A stretch of DNA of 64,000 nt from Arthrobacter sp. Leaf141 (lineage in GTDB: Bacteria; Actinomycetota; Actinomycetes; Actinomycetales; Micrococcaceae): NCBI RefSeq assembly GCF_001424565.1, contig NZ_LMOL01000004.1, positions 328 through 64,327 of the forward strand. The letters are read 5' to 3'. This document shows positions 47,299-56,761 of the stretch, in pieces. How positions within the stretch are numbered: the stretch's first letter is position 1; every line of letters starts with the position of its first letter. The notes beneath the pieces are model-generated. The model saw only the letters and a program-made list of their open reading frames with translations. It did not search any database and was not told where the DNA came from. The translations under genes and the position numbers were made by a program.

Positions 47299-48945
47299 TC
47301 AGCCCGGCCGGTCCGCATCCTTGGCATCGAGGATGCGGTAGGCGTACCCCTGCTCGGCCAGGAACCGCTGCCGTTTGGCGGCGAACTCCTGGTCCAGGGT
47401 GTCCCTGGCCACCAGGGAGTAGAAGCGGGCGGCCCGGCCATCCTTCTTGGGCCGCAGCAACCGGCCCAGCCGCTGCGCTTCCTCCTGGCGCGAGCCGAAG
47501 GAGCCGGACACCTGGATGGCCACGGAGGCCTCCGGAAGGTCGATGGAGAAGTTGGCCACCTTGGACACCACCAGGGTCCTGACCTCCCCGGCCCGGAACG
47601 CGTCGAACAGCTTCTGGCGTTCCTTCACGGTCGTGTCGCCCTTGATCACCGGGGCGGCCAGGCGCTCGCCGATCTCGTCCAGCTGGTCGATGTACTGTCC
47701 GATTACCAGGAGCTGTTCGTCGCGGTGCTTTTCCACCAGGCGCTCCACCACCAGGGTCTTGGACTCTGACGTGGAGCACAGCCGGTACTTGTCCGCGTCC
47801 TCGGCCATGGCGTAGGCCACCCGTTCGTCGTGGGGCAGGTCCACGCGGACCTCCACGCAGTCCGCCGGCGCGATGTAGCCCTGCGACTCGATGTCCTTCC
47901 ACGGCGCGTCGTAGCGTTTGGGGCCGATCAGGCTGAAAACCTCACCCTCGCGGCCGTCCTCACGGACCAGCGTGGCGGTCAGGCCCAGCCGGCGCCTGGC
48001 CTGCAGGTCCGCCGTCATCCGGAAGATCGGGGCGGGCAGCAGGTGGACCTCGTCGTAGATGATCAGGCCCCAGTCGTGGCCGTCCACCAGCTCAAGGTGC
48101 GGGTACAGGCCGCCGCGCTTGAGCGTGAGGACCTGGTAGGTGGCGATGGTGACCGGCCGGACCTCCTTGACGGCACCGGAATATTCGCCGATCTCATCCT
48201 CAGTCAGGGTGGTGCGTTTGAGCAGTTCGTCCTTCCACTGCCGGGCAGCCACCGTGTTGGTCACGAGGATCAAGGTGGTGGTGCAGCCGGTGGCCATCGC
48301 CGCTGCGCCCACAATGGTTTTCCCGGCGCCGCAAGGCAGCACCACCACTCCACTGCCGCCGGACCAGAAGTTTTCGCTGGCCTGCTGCTGGTAGGGCCGC
48401 AGCTGCCAACCCTCTTCCTTGAGCGCAATCAGGTGCGGGGTGCCGTCCACGTAGCCGGCCAGGTCTTCCGCAGGCCAGCCGATCTTCAGCAGCAGCTGCT
48501 TCAGCTGGCCCCGCTGGGAGGCGTGCACCACAACGGTTTCGCCGTCGATCCGGGGGCCCAGCAGGGGCTGGATCTTTTTGGCCCTGATCACTTCCTCCAG
48601 GACCGGATAGTCGTCGGTGCGCATCACCAGGCCGTGCTGGGGGTCCTTTTCCAGCCGCAACCGGCCGTACCGGGACATGGTTTCGGCCACATCCACCAGC
48701 AACGAATGCGGTACCGGGAACCGGGAGTACTTCAGCAGCGTATCCAGGACCCGTTCGGCGTCCAGGCCCGCGGCCCGCGCATTCCACAGGCCCAGCGGGG
48801 TGAGCCGGTAGCTGTGGACGTGTTCCGGGGCGCGTTCCAGTTCCGCGAAGGGCGCGATCGCGTGCCGGGCTTCGGTGGCGAGCTCGTGGTCCACCTCCAG
48901 GAGGATGGTTTTATCACTCTGGACGATCAGGGGTCCGTCGTTCAC
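47299..48945 (-). CDS. DNA repair helicase of the XPB family
   Basis: A 548-residue superfamily 2 helicase, the bacterial counterpart of XPB/Rad25. It has an N-terminal helicase-associated region (residues about 1-170), Walker A VVLPCGAGKT (206-210 GAGKT), a DEVH box in LIIYDEVHLLPAPIF, the RED motif in TATLVREDGREGEV, and C-terminal motif VI near GSRQEEAQRLGRLLRPK. It unwinds DNA in 3'-5' direction in studied homologues. The start is GTG with AAAGGA 5 nt upstream. It follows the helicase-associated gene by 9 nt and is co-transcribed with it. Confidence 0.94.
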   Translation of the reverse strand: MNDGPLIVQSDKTILLEVDHELATEARHAIAPFAELERAPEHVHSYRLTPLGLWNARAAGLDAERVLDTLLKYSRFPVPHSLLVDVAETMSRYGRLRLEKDPQHGLVMRTDDYPVLEEVIRAKKIQPLLGPRIDGETVVVHASQRGQLKQLLLKIGWPAEDLAGYVDGTPHLIALKEEGWQLRPYQQQASENFWSGGSGVVVLPCGAGKTIVGAAAMATGCTTTLILVTNTVAARQWKDELLKRTTLTEDEIGEYSGAVKEVRPVTIATYQVLTLKRGGLYPHLELVDGHDWGLIIYDEVHLLPAPIFRMTADLQARRRLGLTATLVREDGREGEVFSLIGPKRYDAPWKDIESQGYIAPADCVEVRVDLPHDERVAYAMAEDADKYRLCSTSESKTLVVERLVEKHRDEQLLVIGQYIDQLDEIGERLAAPVIKGDTTVKERQKLFDAFRAGEVRTLVVSKVANFSIDLPEASVAIQVSGSFGSRQEEAQRLGRLLRPKKDGRAARFYSLVARDTLDQEFAAKRQRFLAEQGYAYRILDAKDADRPG

Positions 48946-48954
48946 GGGGGTCCT

Positions 48955-51447
48955 TTACTGGCGCAGTTCCCCTGCGGCCTCGATATCGATGATGCGGTGG
49001 ACGGACAGGACCCGTTCTGTTTCCCTGGCAGGGTCAAACACCCGGACCCGGCCGCCGCTTACGGATAGCGGAACAACAATTTCCAGGTTGGCATTCCCCA
49101 GGCTGTCCACCACGTTCATGCTGATTTTCTGCTTGAGCCGGATGGCCCGCTGCAGCGCCTCAAGCCCCAGCTGGGTGGCCACCTCGCCGGAGTGCCCGTT
49201 GCCGGATGCGCCGGCACCGGATGTTCCGTTGCCGACGGCGGCCCCCACCTGCCGCAGCACGGCCAGTTGCGCCTCCACGTCCTCAGCCGGGGGCGCGGTC
49301 CGCGGCGCGGAATAGACCGGGCGGCCGTTCTCCTGCGGCGCGGTGGTCCGCCGGAGCCGCAACGCTGGCCCGTCCCCGTTATCCACCGCGGGGGAGAGGC
49401 CCAGGCTGCGGAGGGCCTGCGCGGCTTCCCGGGGAGCCACGGAGGCCACCAGCACCGTGGGAGCGATCCGGGCCAGGCCCAGGGCGACCGCGCGGGGGCC
49501 GGAGAGGAGCTCCTGCAGGGCGGCCTCGTCGTCGCTTTGGATGAAGCTGGCGGCGGGCCCCACTTGGAGCCTGCCATGCCGGGATGCCGTGTCCGCCACG
49601 AGGTACTCCAACGGCTGGGGCACGGCAGTGGCCGAGTGCTCGCGGAGGAAGGCGAGCAGCCCGGCGGCATCAAAACCGTTGTCCAGGGCCCGGCGGATGG
49701 ACCCGGCCGAAAAGCGGTAGATCCCTGCAGGTCCTTGGCCCTCGGCGTCGGCCATCAGCAGGAGCTGCTCCGTCAGGGCCGGTGCCAGGTAGCCGGGGGC
49801 AACGGCGGTCAGGTCGGCCTGGAGCAGCACGTGGTTCAGTGCCGCGGGCAGGTGCTCGCCCAGGATGTCCAGCGCATCGTCCTGCTGGTCCGCCGCCACG
49901 GCACTGCCCAGCTGGGTCAACGCGCCGGATCCCACCAGGCCCAGGAGCTCGGCTTCGGCGAGGACGCCGCGGATCAGGGAGCTGAAGCGCCGGGCCATCC
50001 TGGGCTGCGACCATTCGGCGCGCTGGAGGACCGCGACTGCGTCCAGCACGGGCGCCGTTCCGTCCGGCGCCCCTGCCTCGTCGGTGAGCTCCTTCAGGAT
50101 TTCCAGGATCCGTTTGCGCACCACCGGGGCGTCGGGGCGCTGCGCCTCGGCGGAGAGCGCCACGATGGCACCGCCGCCCGGGGCGCGGTGGCCCGTTGCG
50201 GGCCCGGCGCCGGGCTGGCCCACCAGGGAGGGCACCCGCTCGCTGGCCAGCCAGGCGTTGACCAGCCACAACCATTGCTCCTGCCGGGGCACAAGGAGCC
50301 ATTCGAGGTCCGCCGGGCGCACCCAGGAACTGGTGTCCACGTCCAGCCGGATCAGGCCCGCCAGGGCGCACAGTTCCAGCAGCACCCCCGCCCGGGTCTG
50401 GTCAAGGCGCAGCACCTCGCTCAGCCTGCGGGTTTCGCGGACGCCCACGCCGCCGCTGCGCAGGGTTGCCAACGGCTGTTCGCCAACGGCGTGCAGCAGC
50501 TCGCCCACCAGGCGCAGGGTCTCCGAGATGGCGCTGAGGGCAGCGTTCCTGCGCAACGCGGCGGTGGTCCGGCCAAGCTCGGGGCGGGGCGGGGTAAGGC
50601 TGAAGTCGTCGATAACCACACCGCCGCGCAGCGACGTGCCCACGCTGTGCGGCAGTTCCACATGCGCCGCGTCCAGGGGCACCAGCAGGCCGCGGGCCAG
50701 CAGCCAGTCCACGGGCCCGACGTCGGCACCCTCGGTGGTGATCGACGCCTTGCGTTGCGCCTGGGGGACGGCGCCCATGGCCCAGTTCCGGAACCTGGCG
50801 AGCAACGCCGTGGTCCTTGCCGGTGCCCCTGCGAGGATATGGTGCAGTCCCTCCGGCGATGACGTCCAATGTTGCAGGGCCAGAGCTGCTTCCATGGGGG
50901 TGGTGGCATCGTGGATGTCCGCACCGCTGCGGTGCAGTTCGGAAACCAGCTGAACGGCGCGCTGCGCAAACGCGGGCTGGAGCCGGACCAGTTCCGTGTA
51001 GCTGCGGCCGAGCCCGGCCGGGTAAATCCCCACCACGTCCTTCAAGGAGCCCACAGGCAGGTAAAACCGGTGTTTTGCCGGCCCGGCGGCGGTTCCGGAC
51101 GGTGGGGCTGCCCGGTGGACCAGCGCCATTTCCTGCAGGGTGGCCAGGATGCCGTCGACGGTGGCGGCGGTGGACCCGGTGATGAGTTTGCGGAGCCCCG
51201 CGGCGGACGCGCTGTGGCCGGTGTCCGTGTTGGTGCACAGGTGGAGGGTTTCCAGGACCTGCATCTGCGGCCGGTTAAGCCGTTCCAGCGCCCGCTGGAC
51301 GCTGACCCGCGCACTGGCCCGGGCCGCCAGCGCGGCGAAATCCGGGACGCCCGGGGAGATAAGGTCCGGCCGCGCCGCAAACAGCGCCCGCAGCGAGTCA
51401 TCGGTGCGGGCGGCCAAGTCCTTGCTGAGCGCGCGAATGAGGGACAT
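48955..51447 (-). CDS. Helicase-associated domain protein
   Basis: An 830-residue protein of the actinobacterial family that carries a helicase C-terminal-like (Helicase_C_3) domain toward the end but no Walker A or DEAD box. It is largely helical with winged-helix-like stretches (VSVQRALERLNRPQMQVLETLHL at the start; AALQELLSGPRAVALGLARI and following near the C-terminus). It is always linked with the XPB helicase in this lineage and may be its partner; that is inferred. The ATG ends at 51447, and a TAACGT box lies 7 nt upstream with no Shine-Dalgarno. Confidence 0.85.
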   Translation of the reverse strand: MSLIRALSKDLAARTDDSLRALFAARPDLISPGVPDFAALAARASARVSVQRALERLNRPQMQVLETLHLCTNTDTGHSASAAGLRKLITGSTAATVDGILATLQEMALVHRAAPPSGTAAGPAKHRFYLPVGSLKDVVGIYPAGLGRSYTELVRLQPAFAQRAVQLVSELHRSGADIHDATTPMEAALALQHWTSSPEGLHHILAGAPARTTALLARFRNWAMGAVPQAQRKASITTEGADVGPVDWLLARGLLVPLDAAHVELPHSVGTSLRGGVVIDDFSLTPPRPELGRTTAALRRNAALSAISETLRLVGELLHAVGEQPLATLRSGGVGVRETRRLSEVLRLDQTRAGVLLELCALAGLIRLDVDTSSWVRPADLEWLLVPRQEQWLWLVNAWLASERVPSLVGQPGAGPATGHRAPGGGAIVALSAEAQRPDAPVVRKRILEILKELTDEAGAPDGTAPVLDAVAVLQRAEWSQPRMARRFSSLIRGVLAEAELLGLVGSGALTQLGSAVAADQQDDALDILGEHLPAALNHVLLQADLTAVAPGYLAPALTEQLLLMADAEGQGPAGIYRFSAGSIRRALDNGFDAAGLLAFLREHSATAVPQPLEYLVADTASRHGRLQVGPAASFIQSDDEAALQELLSGPRAVALGLARIAPTVLVASVAPREAAQALRSLGLSPAVDNGDGPALRLRRTTAPQENGRPVYSAPRTAPPAEDVEAQLAVLRQVGAAVGNGTSGAGASGNGHSGEVATQLGLEALQRAIRLKQKISMNVVDSLGNANLEIVVPLSVSGGRVRVFDPARETERVLSVHRIIDIEAAGELRQ

Positions 51448-51457
51448 CAGTCCAACG

Positions 51458-51691
51458 TTACCGCCGGTCAGGCTTTGTTGCCCGGCGACGCCCGGCAACA
51501 CTGTCCAGAACCAGGAAGAGCATCAGGATGAATGCCAGCGGCAGCCCGTAAAGGGCGGAGTAGGTCACCCAGGGCGGAGCCACGGCGCCGGCGAAGGCCA
51601 GCGCCATAACGGCTGCAACGGCGGCCAGGGACAGCAGGGCAATGGCTGCGGCCGCAATCATCAGGGGCCTGCGGTAGCGCGGGGGTGTCAT
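51458..51691 (-). CDS. Small two-helix membrane protein
   Basis: A 77-residue protein with two membrane helices (LMIAAAAIALLSLAAVAAVMALAFAG and VTYSALYGLPLAFILMLFLVL) and basic ends (RRATKPDRR). I do not recognise a family. Its stop is 11 nt before the helicase-associated gene on the same strand, so they may be co-transcribed. Confidence 0.75.
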   Translation of the reverse strand: MTPPRYRRPLMIAAAAIALLSLAAVAAVMALAFAGAVAPPWVTYSALYGLPLAFILMLFLVLDSVAGRRRATKPDRR

Positions 51692-51896
51692 GGAAGTAAC
51701 GCTACAGGCCCGCGGCGGCGGGGGTGAACGGCTCCCGTGGGGCCCGGTAAAGCGGGAATGTGGCACCGGGCAGGATAACCTTGAAGGATACAGACCAAGA
51801 CGGTCCGCAGCTGCCATACCCTGAACCCGCACCACAGTGCGGACGCGGTGGTGGCCGGCCGGGTCCCCAGACATTAAGACGAAGAAGGTTGATTAC

Positions 51897-52280
51897 GTGC
51901 CTACCGGCAAGGTCAAGTGGTATGACAAGGACAAAGGGTTCGGCTTCCTCGCCGGCGAGGACGGGCAGGAAGTATTCCTGCCCAAATCGTCGCTGCCCGA
52001 GGGTGTGACGGAACTCAAGGCCGGCACCCGTGTGGAGTTCGGCGTCGCTGACGGCCGGAAGGGTGCCCAGGCGCTGGGCCTGCGGGTACTGGACAAAACG
52101 CCGTCCCTGGCCAAGGCCAAGCGGCCCAGCGCCAAGGACCTGGCGCCCCTGGTCCAGGACCTCGTGAGTGTGCTGGATAACCTGTCCGGCACCCTGTCGG
52201 CCGGTAAGTACCCGGAAGGCAACAAGGGCAAGGCCATCGCCGCTGCCCTCCGCAAGGTCGCCGACGAGCTGGACGTTTAG
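51897..52280 (+). CDS. Cold-shock domain protein with C-terminal extension
   Basis: A 127-residue protein. Residues 1-65 are a cold-shock domain with RNP1 KGFGFLAG and RNP2-like QEVFLPKSSL, diverged from classic CspA at the second motif (VFLPK instead of VFVH). The C-terminal 60 residues (PSLAKAKRPSAKDLAPLVQDLVSVLDNLSGTLSAGKYP...) form an extra helical region found in the longer actinobacterial homologues. GAAGG precedes the GTG start. Followed after 6 nt by the DUF3027 gene. Confidence 0.9.
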   Translation: MPTGKVKWYDKDKGFGFLAGEDGQEVFLPKSSLPEGVTELKAGTRVEFGVADGRKGAQALGLRVLDKTPSLAKAKRPSAKDLAPLVQDLVSVLDNLSGTLSAGKYPEGNKGKAIAAALRKVADELDV

Positions 52281-52286
52281 GCAACC

Positions 52287-52979
52287 ATGAACCCCCAAGC
52301 TGAACAGCCGGAAGCGGTGCTGCAGGACCAGGCCGCTGACGCCCCGGCCGCTGACCAGGCCACCCCTGCTGCGGCAGCCCCCGCACCGGCCGCGCCCAAG
52401 CGGGGCGCCGGTGTGCCCGTCTGGCGGGTTGGAAAGCCGGATGCCTTCCTGGCCGCAGCCGTGGATTCGGCCCGCGCCGCCGTCGAGGGCATCACCGAAC
52501 CTGGCGCCGTTGGCCGGCACCTGGCCGCCAAAAGCGAAGGCGACCGCCTGGTGACGCACCTGTTCGAGTCCAGGCTCGCCGGCTACCAGGGCTGGCAGTG
52601 GTACGCCGTGCTGACCCGCAACTCCCGCTCCAAGACGGTCACCGTCAACGAGCTCGGCATGCTACCGTCCGGGGAATCCATCCTCGCCCCTGAATGGGTG
52701 CCGTGGGCCGAACGCGTCCGGCCTGAGGATGAGCAGGAACAGGCTGCCCAGGAGCAGGAACGCCGGCACCGGGACGCGCCGGCCCACAGCTCTGCTGATG
52801 CGGATGCCGCAGAAACGGACGACGACGTTGCGGACCAGGTGCCGGAAGGCCAGGAACACGACGCAGTTGTGTCAGCTGATGCAGCTAACGACAATGACGA
52901 CGATGACGCGGACGACGCCGAAACGGACGAGGATGAAGACTCGCCGGACAGTGCCGGTTTCGGCGGCCGGGGAGACTAA
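52287..52979 (+). CDS. DUF3027 protein with acidic tail
   Basis: A 230-residue protein of the DUF3027 family: KPDAFLAAAVDSARAAVEGITEPGAVGRHLAAKSEGDRLVTHLFESRLAGYQGWQWYAVLTR is the conserved core, followed by PEWVPWAERVRPEDE. The N-terminal 38 residues are Ala/Pro/Gln-rich and the last 70 are strongly acidic (long Asp/Glu runs), probably disordered. Function is unknown. It is transcribed with the extended cold-shock gene. Confidence 0.87.
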   Translation: MNPQAEQPEAVLQDQAADAPAADQATPAAAAPAPAAPKRGAGVPVWRVGKPDAFLAAAVDSARAAVEGITEPGAVGRHLAAKSEGDRLVTHLFESRLAGYQGWQWYAVLTRNSRSKTVTVNELGMLPSGESILAPEWVPWAERVRPEDEQEQAAQEQERRHRDAPAHSSADADAAETDDDVADQVPEGQEHDAVVSADAANDNDDDDADDAETDEDEDSPDSAGFGGRGD

Positions 52980-53015
52980 GGCCCCGCGGGCCCGGTTTTT
53001 CCCGCCGAAGCCCCA

Positions 53016-53083
53016 GCACTCCGCACGGCATTTTCTGACCAAAGTACTCCGCACCAAGCACTCCGCACCACGGCACTCCGCAC
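53016..53083. repeat. Four copies of a short GCACTCCGCAC repeat
   Basis: GCACTCCGCAC occurs at 53016, 53058 and 53073, with GTACTCCGCAC at 53044; the last three are 14-15 bp apart. They lie in the gap between DUF3027 and serC, before the serC terminator. Confidence 0.65.
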
Positions 53084-53089
53084 CACAAC

Positions 53090-53126
53090 AAAAAGGCGCC
53101 GCCCGGCTGTTTAGCCGGGCGGCGCC
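53090..53126 (-). terminator. Intrinsic terminator of serC
   Basis: GGCGCCGCCCGGCT (53095-53108) and AGCCGGGCGGCGCC (53113-53126) pair perfectly around a GTTT loop. Read on the minus strand, the stem is followed by TTTTT (53090-53094). Confidence 0.92.
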
Positions 53127-53155
53127 GTCGTGCGTTCAGGACATGTCGCTGCGCG

Positions 53156-54349
<1,194 letters not shown>

Positions 54350-54451
54350 TCAGCGGCCCTCGGCCCGGACCCTCCAATTGTGCCTGAAGTGGTGTTTCGG
54401 CGGGAACCGCACCCGTCATAGTCCAGTCATTGAGACAGTCCGGCAGAAGAG

Positions 54452-54465
54452 CCGAATCTATTCGG
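54452..54465. promoter_or_regulatory. 14-bp palindrome between serC and the IdeR-type gene
   Basis: CCGAATCTATTCGG has 6-bp perfect arms and a CT spacer, about 100 bp before the regulator start. A nearby AATAGGCTAAGCTT segment (from 54476) has a partial resemblance to an iron box. Either may be a regulatory site; the rest of the 277-nt gap shows nothing clear. Confidence 0.4.
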
Positions 54466-54563
54466 ACAAACTCAAAATAGGCTAAGCTTTTCCACGGACT
54501 ACGCCGCCGTCTGGGCGGTACGGTGGGACAACGCAAGGTACTGCGCTCGAGGAGCTGAGCTGG

Positions 54564-55259
54564 ATGACGGATCTTATCGACACTACGGAGATGTACCTTC
54601 GCACCATTTTGGAGCTTGAGGAAGAAAACATCGTTGCCCTCCGGGCCCGCATCGCGGAACGGCTGAGGCACTCGGGGCCCACGGTTTCGCAGACCATCGG
54701 CCGGATGGAGCGTGACGGCCTGGTGGTGGTGTCCGGGGACCGGCACCTGGAACTGACCGAGACCGGCCGTAAGCGCGCCACCGAAGTCATGCGCAAACAC
54801 CGGCTCGCCGAGCGCCTCCTGGCGGACGTTATCGGCCTGGACTGGGCGTACGTCCACGACGAGGCCTGCCGCTGGGAACACGTGATGAGCGAACGCGTGG
54901 AGAAGCGCATCTACGAGATGCTGAACCACCCCACGGAGTCGCCCTACGGCAACCCCATCCCGGGCCTCGCGGCGTTGGGTGGCCAGCCCGGCAACGGCTT
55001 CCGGGACGGAGCCGTCAGCCTGCTCGAAGCCATGAAGTCCTACGGCCCCGCCTCCTCGGTGACGGTGAGCCGGCTGGCGGAGCCCATCCAGGTTGAACCG
55101 GAGCTTCTGGTCCAGCTCGACGAAGGCGGCATCCGGCCCGGCGCGGCCGTTTCGCTGGAGCGCGTTGGCGACTACATCTCCGTCCGCGTGGCCGGCATCG
55201 AAGGTGCCCTGGAACTGCCCCCTGAAGTGGCAGCGCACGTCTTCGTCGCGGTCAACTGA
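54564..55259 (+). CDS. IdeR/DtxR-type iron-dependent repressor
   Basis: A 231-residue regulator with winged HTH ([34 protein letters not shown]), dimerisation domain and C-terminal SH3-like domain. Metal ligands align with DtxR numbering: Met10, His79, Glu83, His98, Cys102, Glu105 and His106, with Glu173 and Gln176 as SH3 ligands (DtxR Glu170 and Gln173). Cys102 favours an Fe2+-sensing IdeR/DtxR protein over an MntR type. GAGGAG lies upstream of the ATG. A matching iron box precedes the SIP gene at 33023. Confidence 0.9.
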   Translation: MTDLIDTTEMYLRTILELEEENIVALRARIAERLRHSGPTVSQTIGRMERDGLVVVSGDRHLELTETGRKRATEVMRKHRLAERLLADVIGLDWAYVHDEACRWEHVMSERVEKRIYEMLNHPTESPYGNPIPGLAALGGQPGNGFRDGAVSLLEAMKSYGPASSVTVSRLAEPIQVEPELLVQLDEGGIRPGAAVSLERVGDYISVRVAGIEGALELPPEVAAHVFVAVN

Positions 55260-55315
55260 CGCTGCCCGACGCCGCACTTACCCAATCCCGAGCGGGTTAC
55301 GCAAAGATAACGGAA

Positions 55316-55345
55316 TTGTTACTTTGCGGGGGTAACGGATATAGT
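55316..55345 (+). promoter_or_regulatory. Promoter of the first c-di-AMP riboswitch mRNA
   Basis: TTGTTA (55316-55321), 18 bp, TATAGT (55340-55345). The -35 lies in a TAAC-N6-GTTA inverted repeat (55308-55321), and TAAGCGTT is directly repeated at 55352 and 55366 near the start point; these may be activator or repressor sites. Confidence 0.65.
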
Positions 55346-55388
55346 TGAACCTAAGCGTTGATACATAAGCGTTACTTGATCCGGAGCC

Positions 55389-55610
55389 GAGCTCTGCCAG
55401 CGGATCAGGCGCACAAGTCATTTCTGGCAGAGGCGGGGGAACCACAACCGGCAGCGGGGGCTGCCTTGGGGTGAAGTCCGTCAGCAGCAAGCCTCTCCAG
55501 TGAAGGATCCTACGGGATACCCCTGTGCCAAAGCTTGCCCGCGCGGACCGGGTCGAACGAACTCTCTGACCCGAATCCGACAGCTAACTCCGCAGGCTTT
55601 CCCAGAGAGG
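55389..55610 (+). ncRNA. c-di-AMP riboswitch (ydaO/yuaA type), copy 1
   Basis: The conserved segments are GGCAGAGGCGGGGGAACC, TTGGGGTGAAGTCC and GACCCGAATCCGACAGCTAA followed by CTCCGCAGGC, matching the ydaO class that senses cyclic di-AMP. It leads the M23 peptidase gene. CTCTG (55392-55396) can pair with CAGAG (55603-55607), which overlaps the ribosome-binding site AGAGAGG. Boundaries are approximate. Confidence 0.92.
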
Positions 55611-55618
55611 AACCGTTC

Positions 55619-56446
55619 TTGACCATGCAGACCTCCAGGGGACGCCGCCGTGCGGCCGTCCCCGCTTCGGCGCCACGGGCAGCTGAAGCCACCAGCACGG
55701 AGCGCCCGCGCGATTTCCACCGCGACGCGCGCCGCCGCAGGGGTCCCTTCCGGCAGATCACCGACTTCGCGTCGGCCAGCGGCATGGGCCAGAAAGCCGG
55801 CATCGCCCTGGCTGCCACGGGCCTGGTCCTTACCGTGACCGTCCCGGCCACCAGCCCCGTGCTTGCAACCGACGCACCCGGAGCCACCCCCGTGGCTGCC
55901 GCCGCAGTAACCCCGCAGCCCCGGATCTCCGCAGAAGCCGGCGCCCAGCTGGACTTCAGCCGCTCGGCTGTGGTGACCCAGGCCGATCCGGACGGCAAGC
56001 TCAAGCAGCTGCTCAGTGCCCAGTCCGCCAGCGCCGTCTCCCGGGCGGCCTCGGCAGGCAGCCTTGCTGCGCCGCTGGCCACGCTCACCACCGCCTCTCC
56101 CTTCGGCTACCGCGTCAGCCCCATCACCGGCGGCAACGGCGACTTCCACCGTGGCCAGGACTACGTGGCCCAGTGCGGCACATCCGTGCTTGCTGCTGCA
56201 ACCGGAACCGTGACATTCGTCGGCTGGCACCAGTACGGCGGTGGAAACCGCGTGGTGATCGACCACGGCAATGGCCTGGAGACCACCTATAACCACCTCT
56301 CCTCCTTCACTGTGAAGGAAGGCCAGACGGTGTCCCGCGGCGATGTGGTGGCCCTGAGCGGCACCACGGGCGCTTCCACCGGCTGCCACCTCCACTTCGA
56401 GGTCCAGGTCAACGGCGAAGTCGTCGATCCTACCGGCTGGCTCTAG
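55619..56446 (+). CDS. Secreted M23-family (LytM-type) peptidoglycan endopeptidase
   Basis: A 275-residue exported metallopeptidase that should cut peptidoglycan cross-bridges or stems. The Zn site is complete: His177 and Asp181 in GDFHRGQDY, and His257/His259 in CHLHFEV. The signal is extended: 57 basic residues precede the hydrophobic core (IALAATGLVLTVTVPATSPVLA). I choose the TTG at 55619, 8 nt after AGAGAGG; an ATG two codons later is possible. It is controlled by the c-di-AMP riboswitch just upstream, so it is expected to be shut off when c-di-AMP is high. Confidence 0.92.
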   Translation: MTMQTSRGRRRAAVPASAPRAAEATSTERPRDFHRDARRRRGPFRQITDFASASGMGQKAGIALAATGLVLTVTVPATSPVLATDAPGATPVAAAAVTPQPRISAEAGAQLDFSRSAVVTQADPDGKLKQLLSAQSASAVSRAASAGSLAAPLATLTTASPFGYRVSPITGGNGDFHRGQDYVAQCGTSVLAAATGTVTFVGWHQYGGGNRVVIDHGNGLETTYNHLSSFTVKEGQTVSRGDVVALSGTTGASTGCHLHFEVQVNGEVVDPTGWL

Positions 56447-56501
56447 TCAAATGATGGTTCACTACCGGATCGCCGAGATCCGCCGTGACCTGAATGTGAC
56501 A

Positions 56502-56531
56502 TTGAAACGAAACTGCTGTACCGTCTAACTT
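56502..56531 (+). promoter_or_regulatory. Candidate promoter of the second c-di-AMP riboswitch mRNA
   Basis: TTGAAA (56502-56507), 18 bp, TAACTT (56526-56531). It lies between the M23 stop and the second riboswitch, so the NlpC/P60 gene has its own transcript. Confidence 0.5.
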
Positions 56532-56556
56532 GCGTCAAGTTTTCCGAACTTGACGC
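56532..56556. promoter_or_regulatory. Perfect inverted repeat before the second riboswitch
   Basis: GCGTCAAGTT (56532-56541) and AACTTGACGC (56547-56556) pair over 10 bp with a 5-nt loop. It may terminate the M23 mRNA or act as an operator at the start point of the next one. Confidence 0.6.
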
Positions 56557-56567
56557 TCTTGAGTGGA

Positions 56568-56753
56568 TTGCCTAGCTCTGCCACCGCTCAAGGTCCGTTC
56601 GCATTTCATCGTCTGGCAGGGGCGGGGGAACCAATTTTGGCCTTCAGCGGTATCGAAGGCCTTGGGGTTAAGTCGCAAAGCTTCCCAGGAAGCAGCGCGG
56701 CCGGGTGACTCCCATCCGAATCCGACAGCTCACCTCGCAGGCATTGGGAGAGG
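56568..56753 (+). ncRNA. c-di-AMP riboswitch (ydaO/yuaA type), copy 2
   Basis: The conserved segments are CTGGCAGGGGCGGGGGAACC, CCTTGGGGTTAAGTCG and ATCCGAATCCGACAGCTCAC followed by CTCGCAGGC. GCCTAGCTC at the 5' end can pair with GAGAGGC, which includes the ribosome-binding site of the NlpC/P60 gene, as in copy 1. Boundaries are approximate. Confidence 0.92.
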
Positions 56754-56761
56754 CCACCTTC

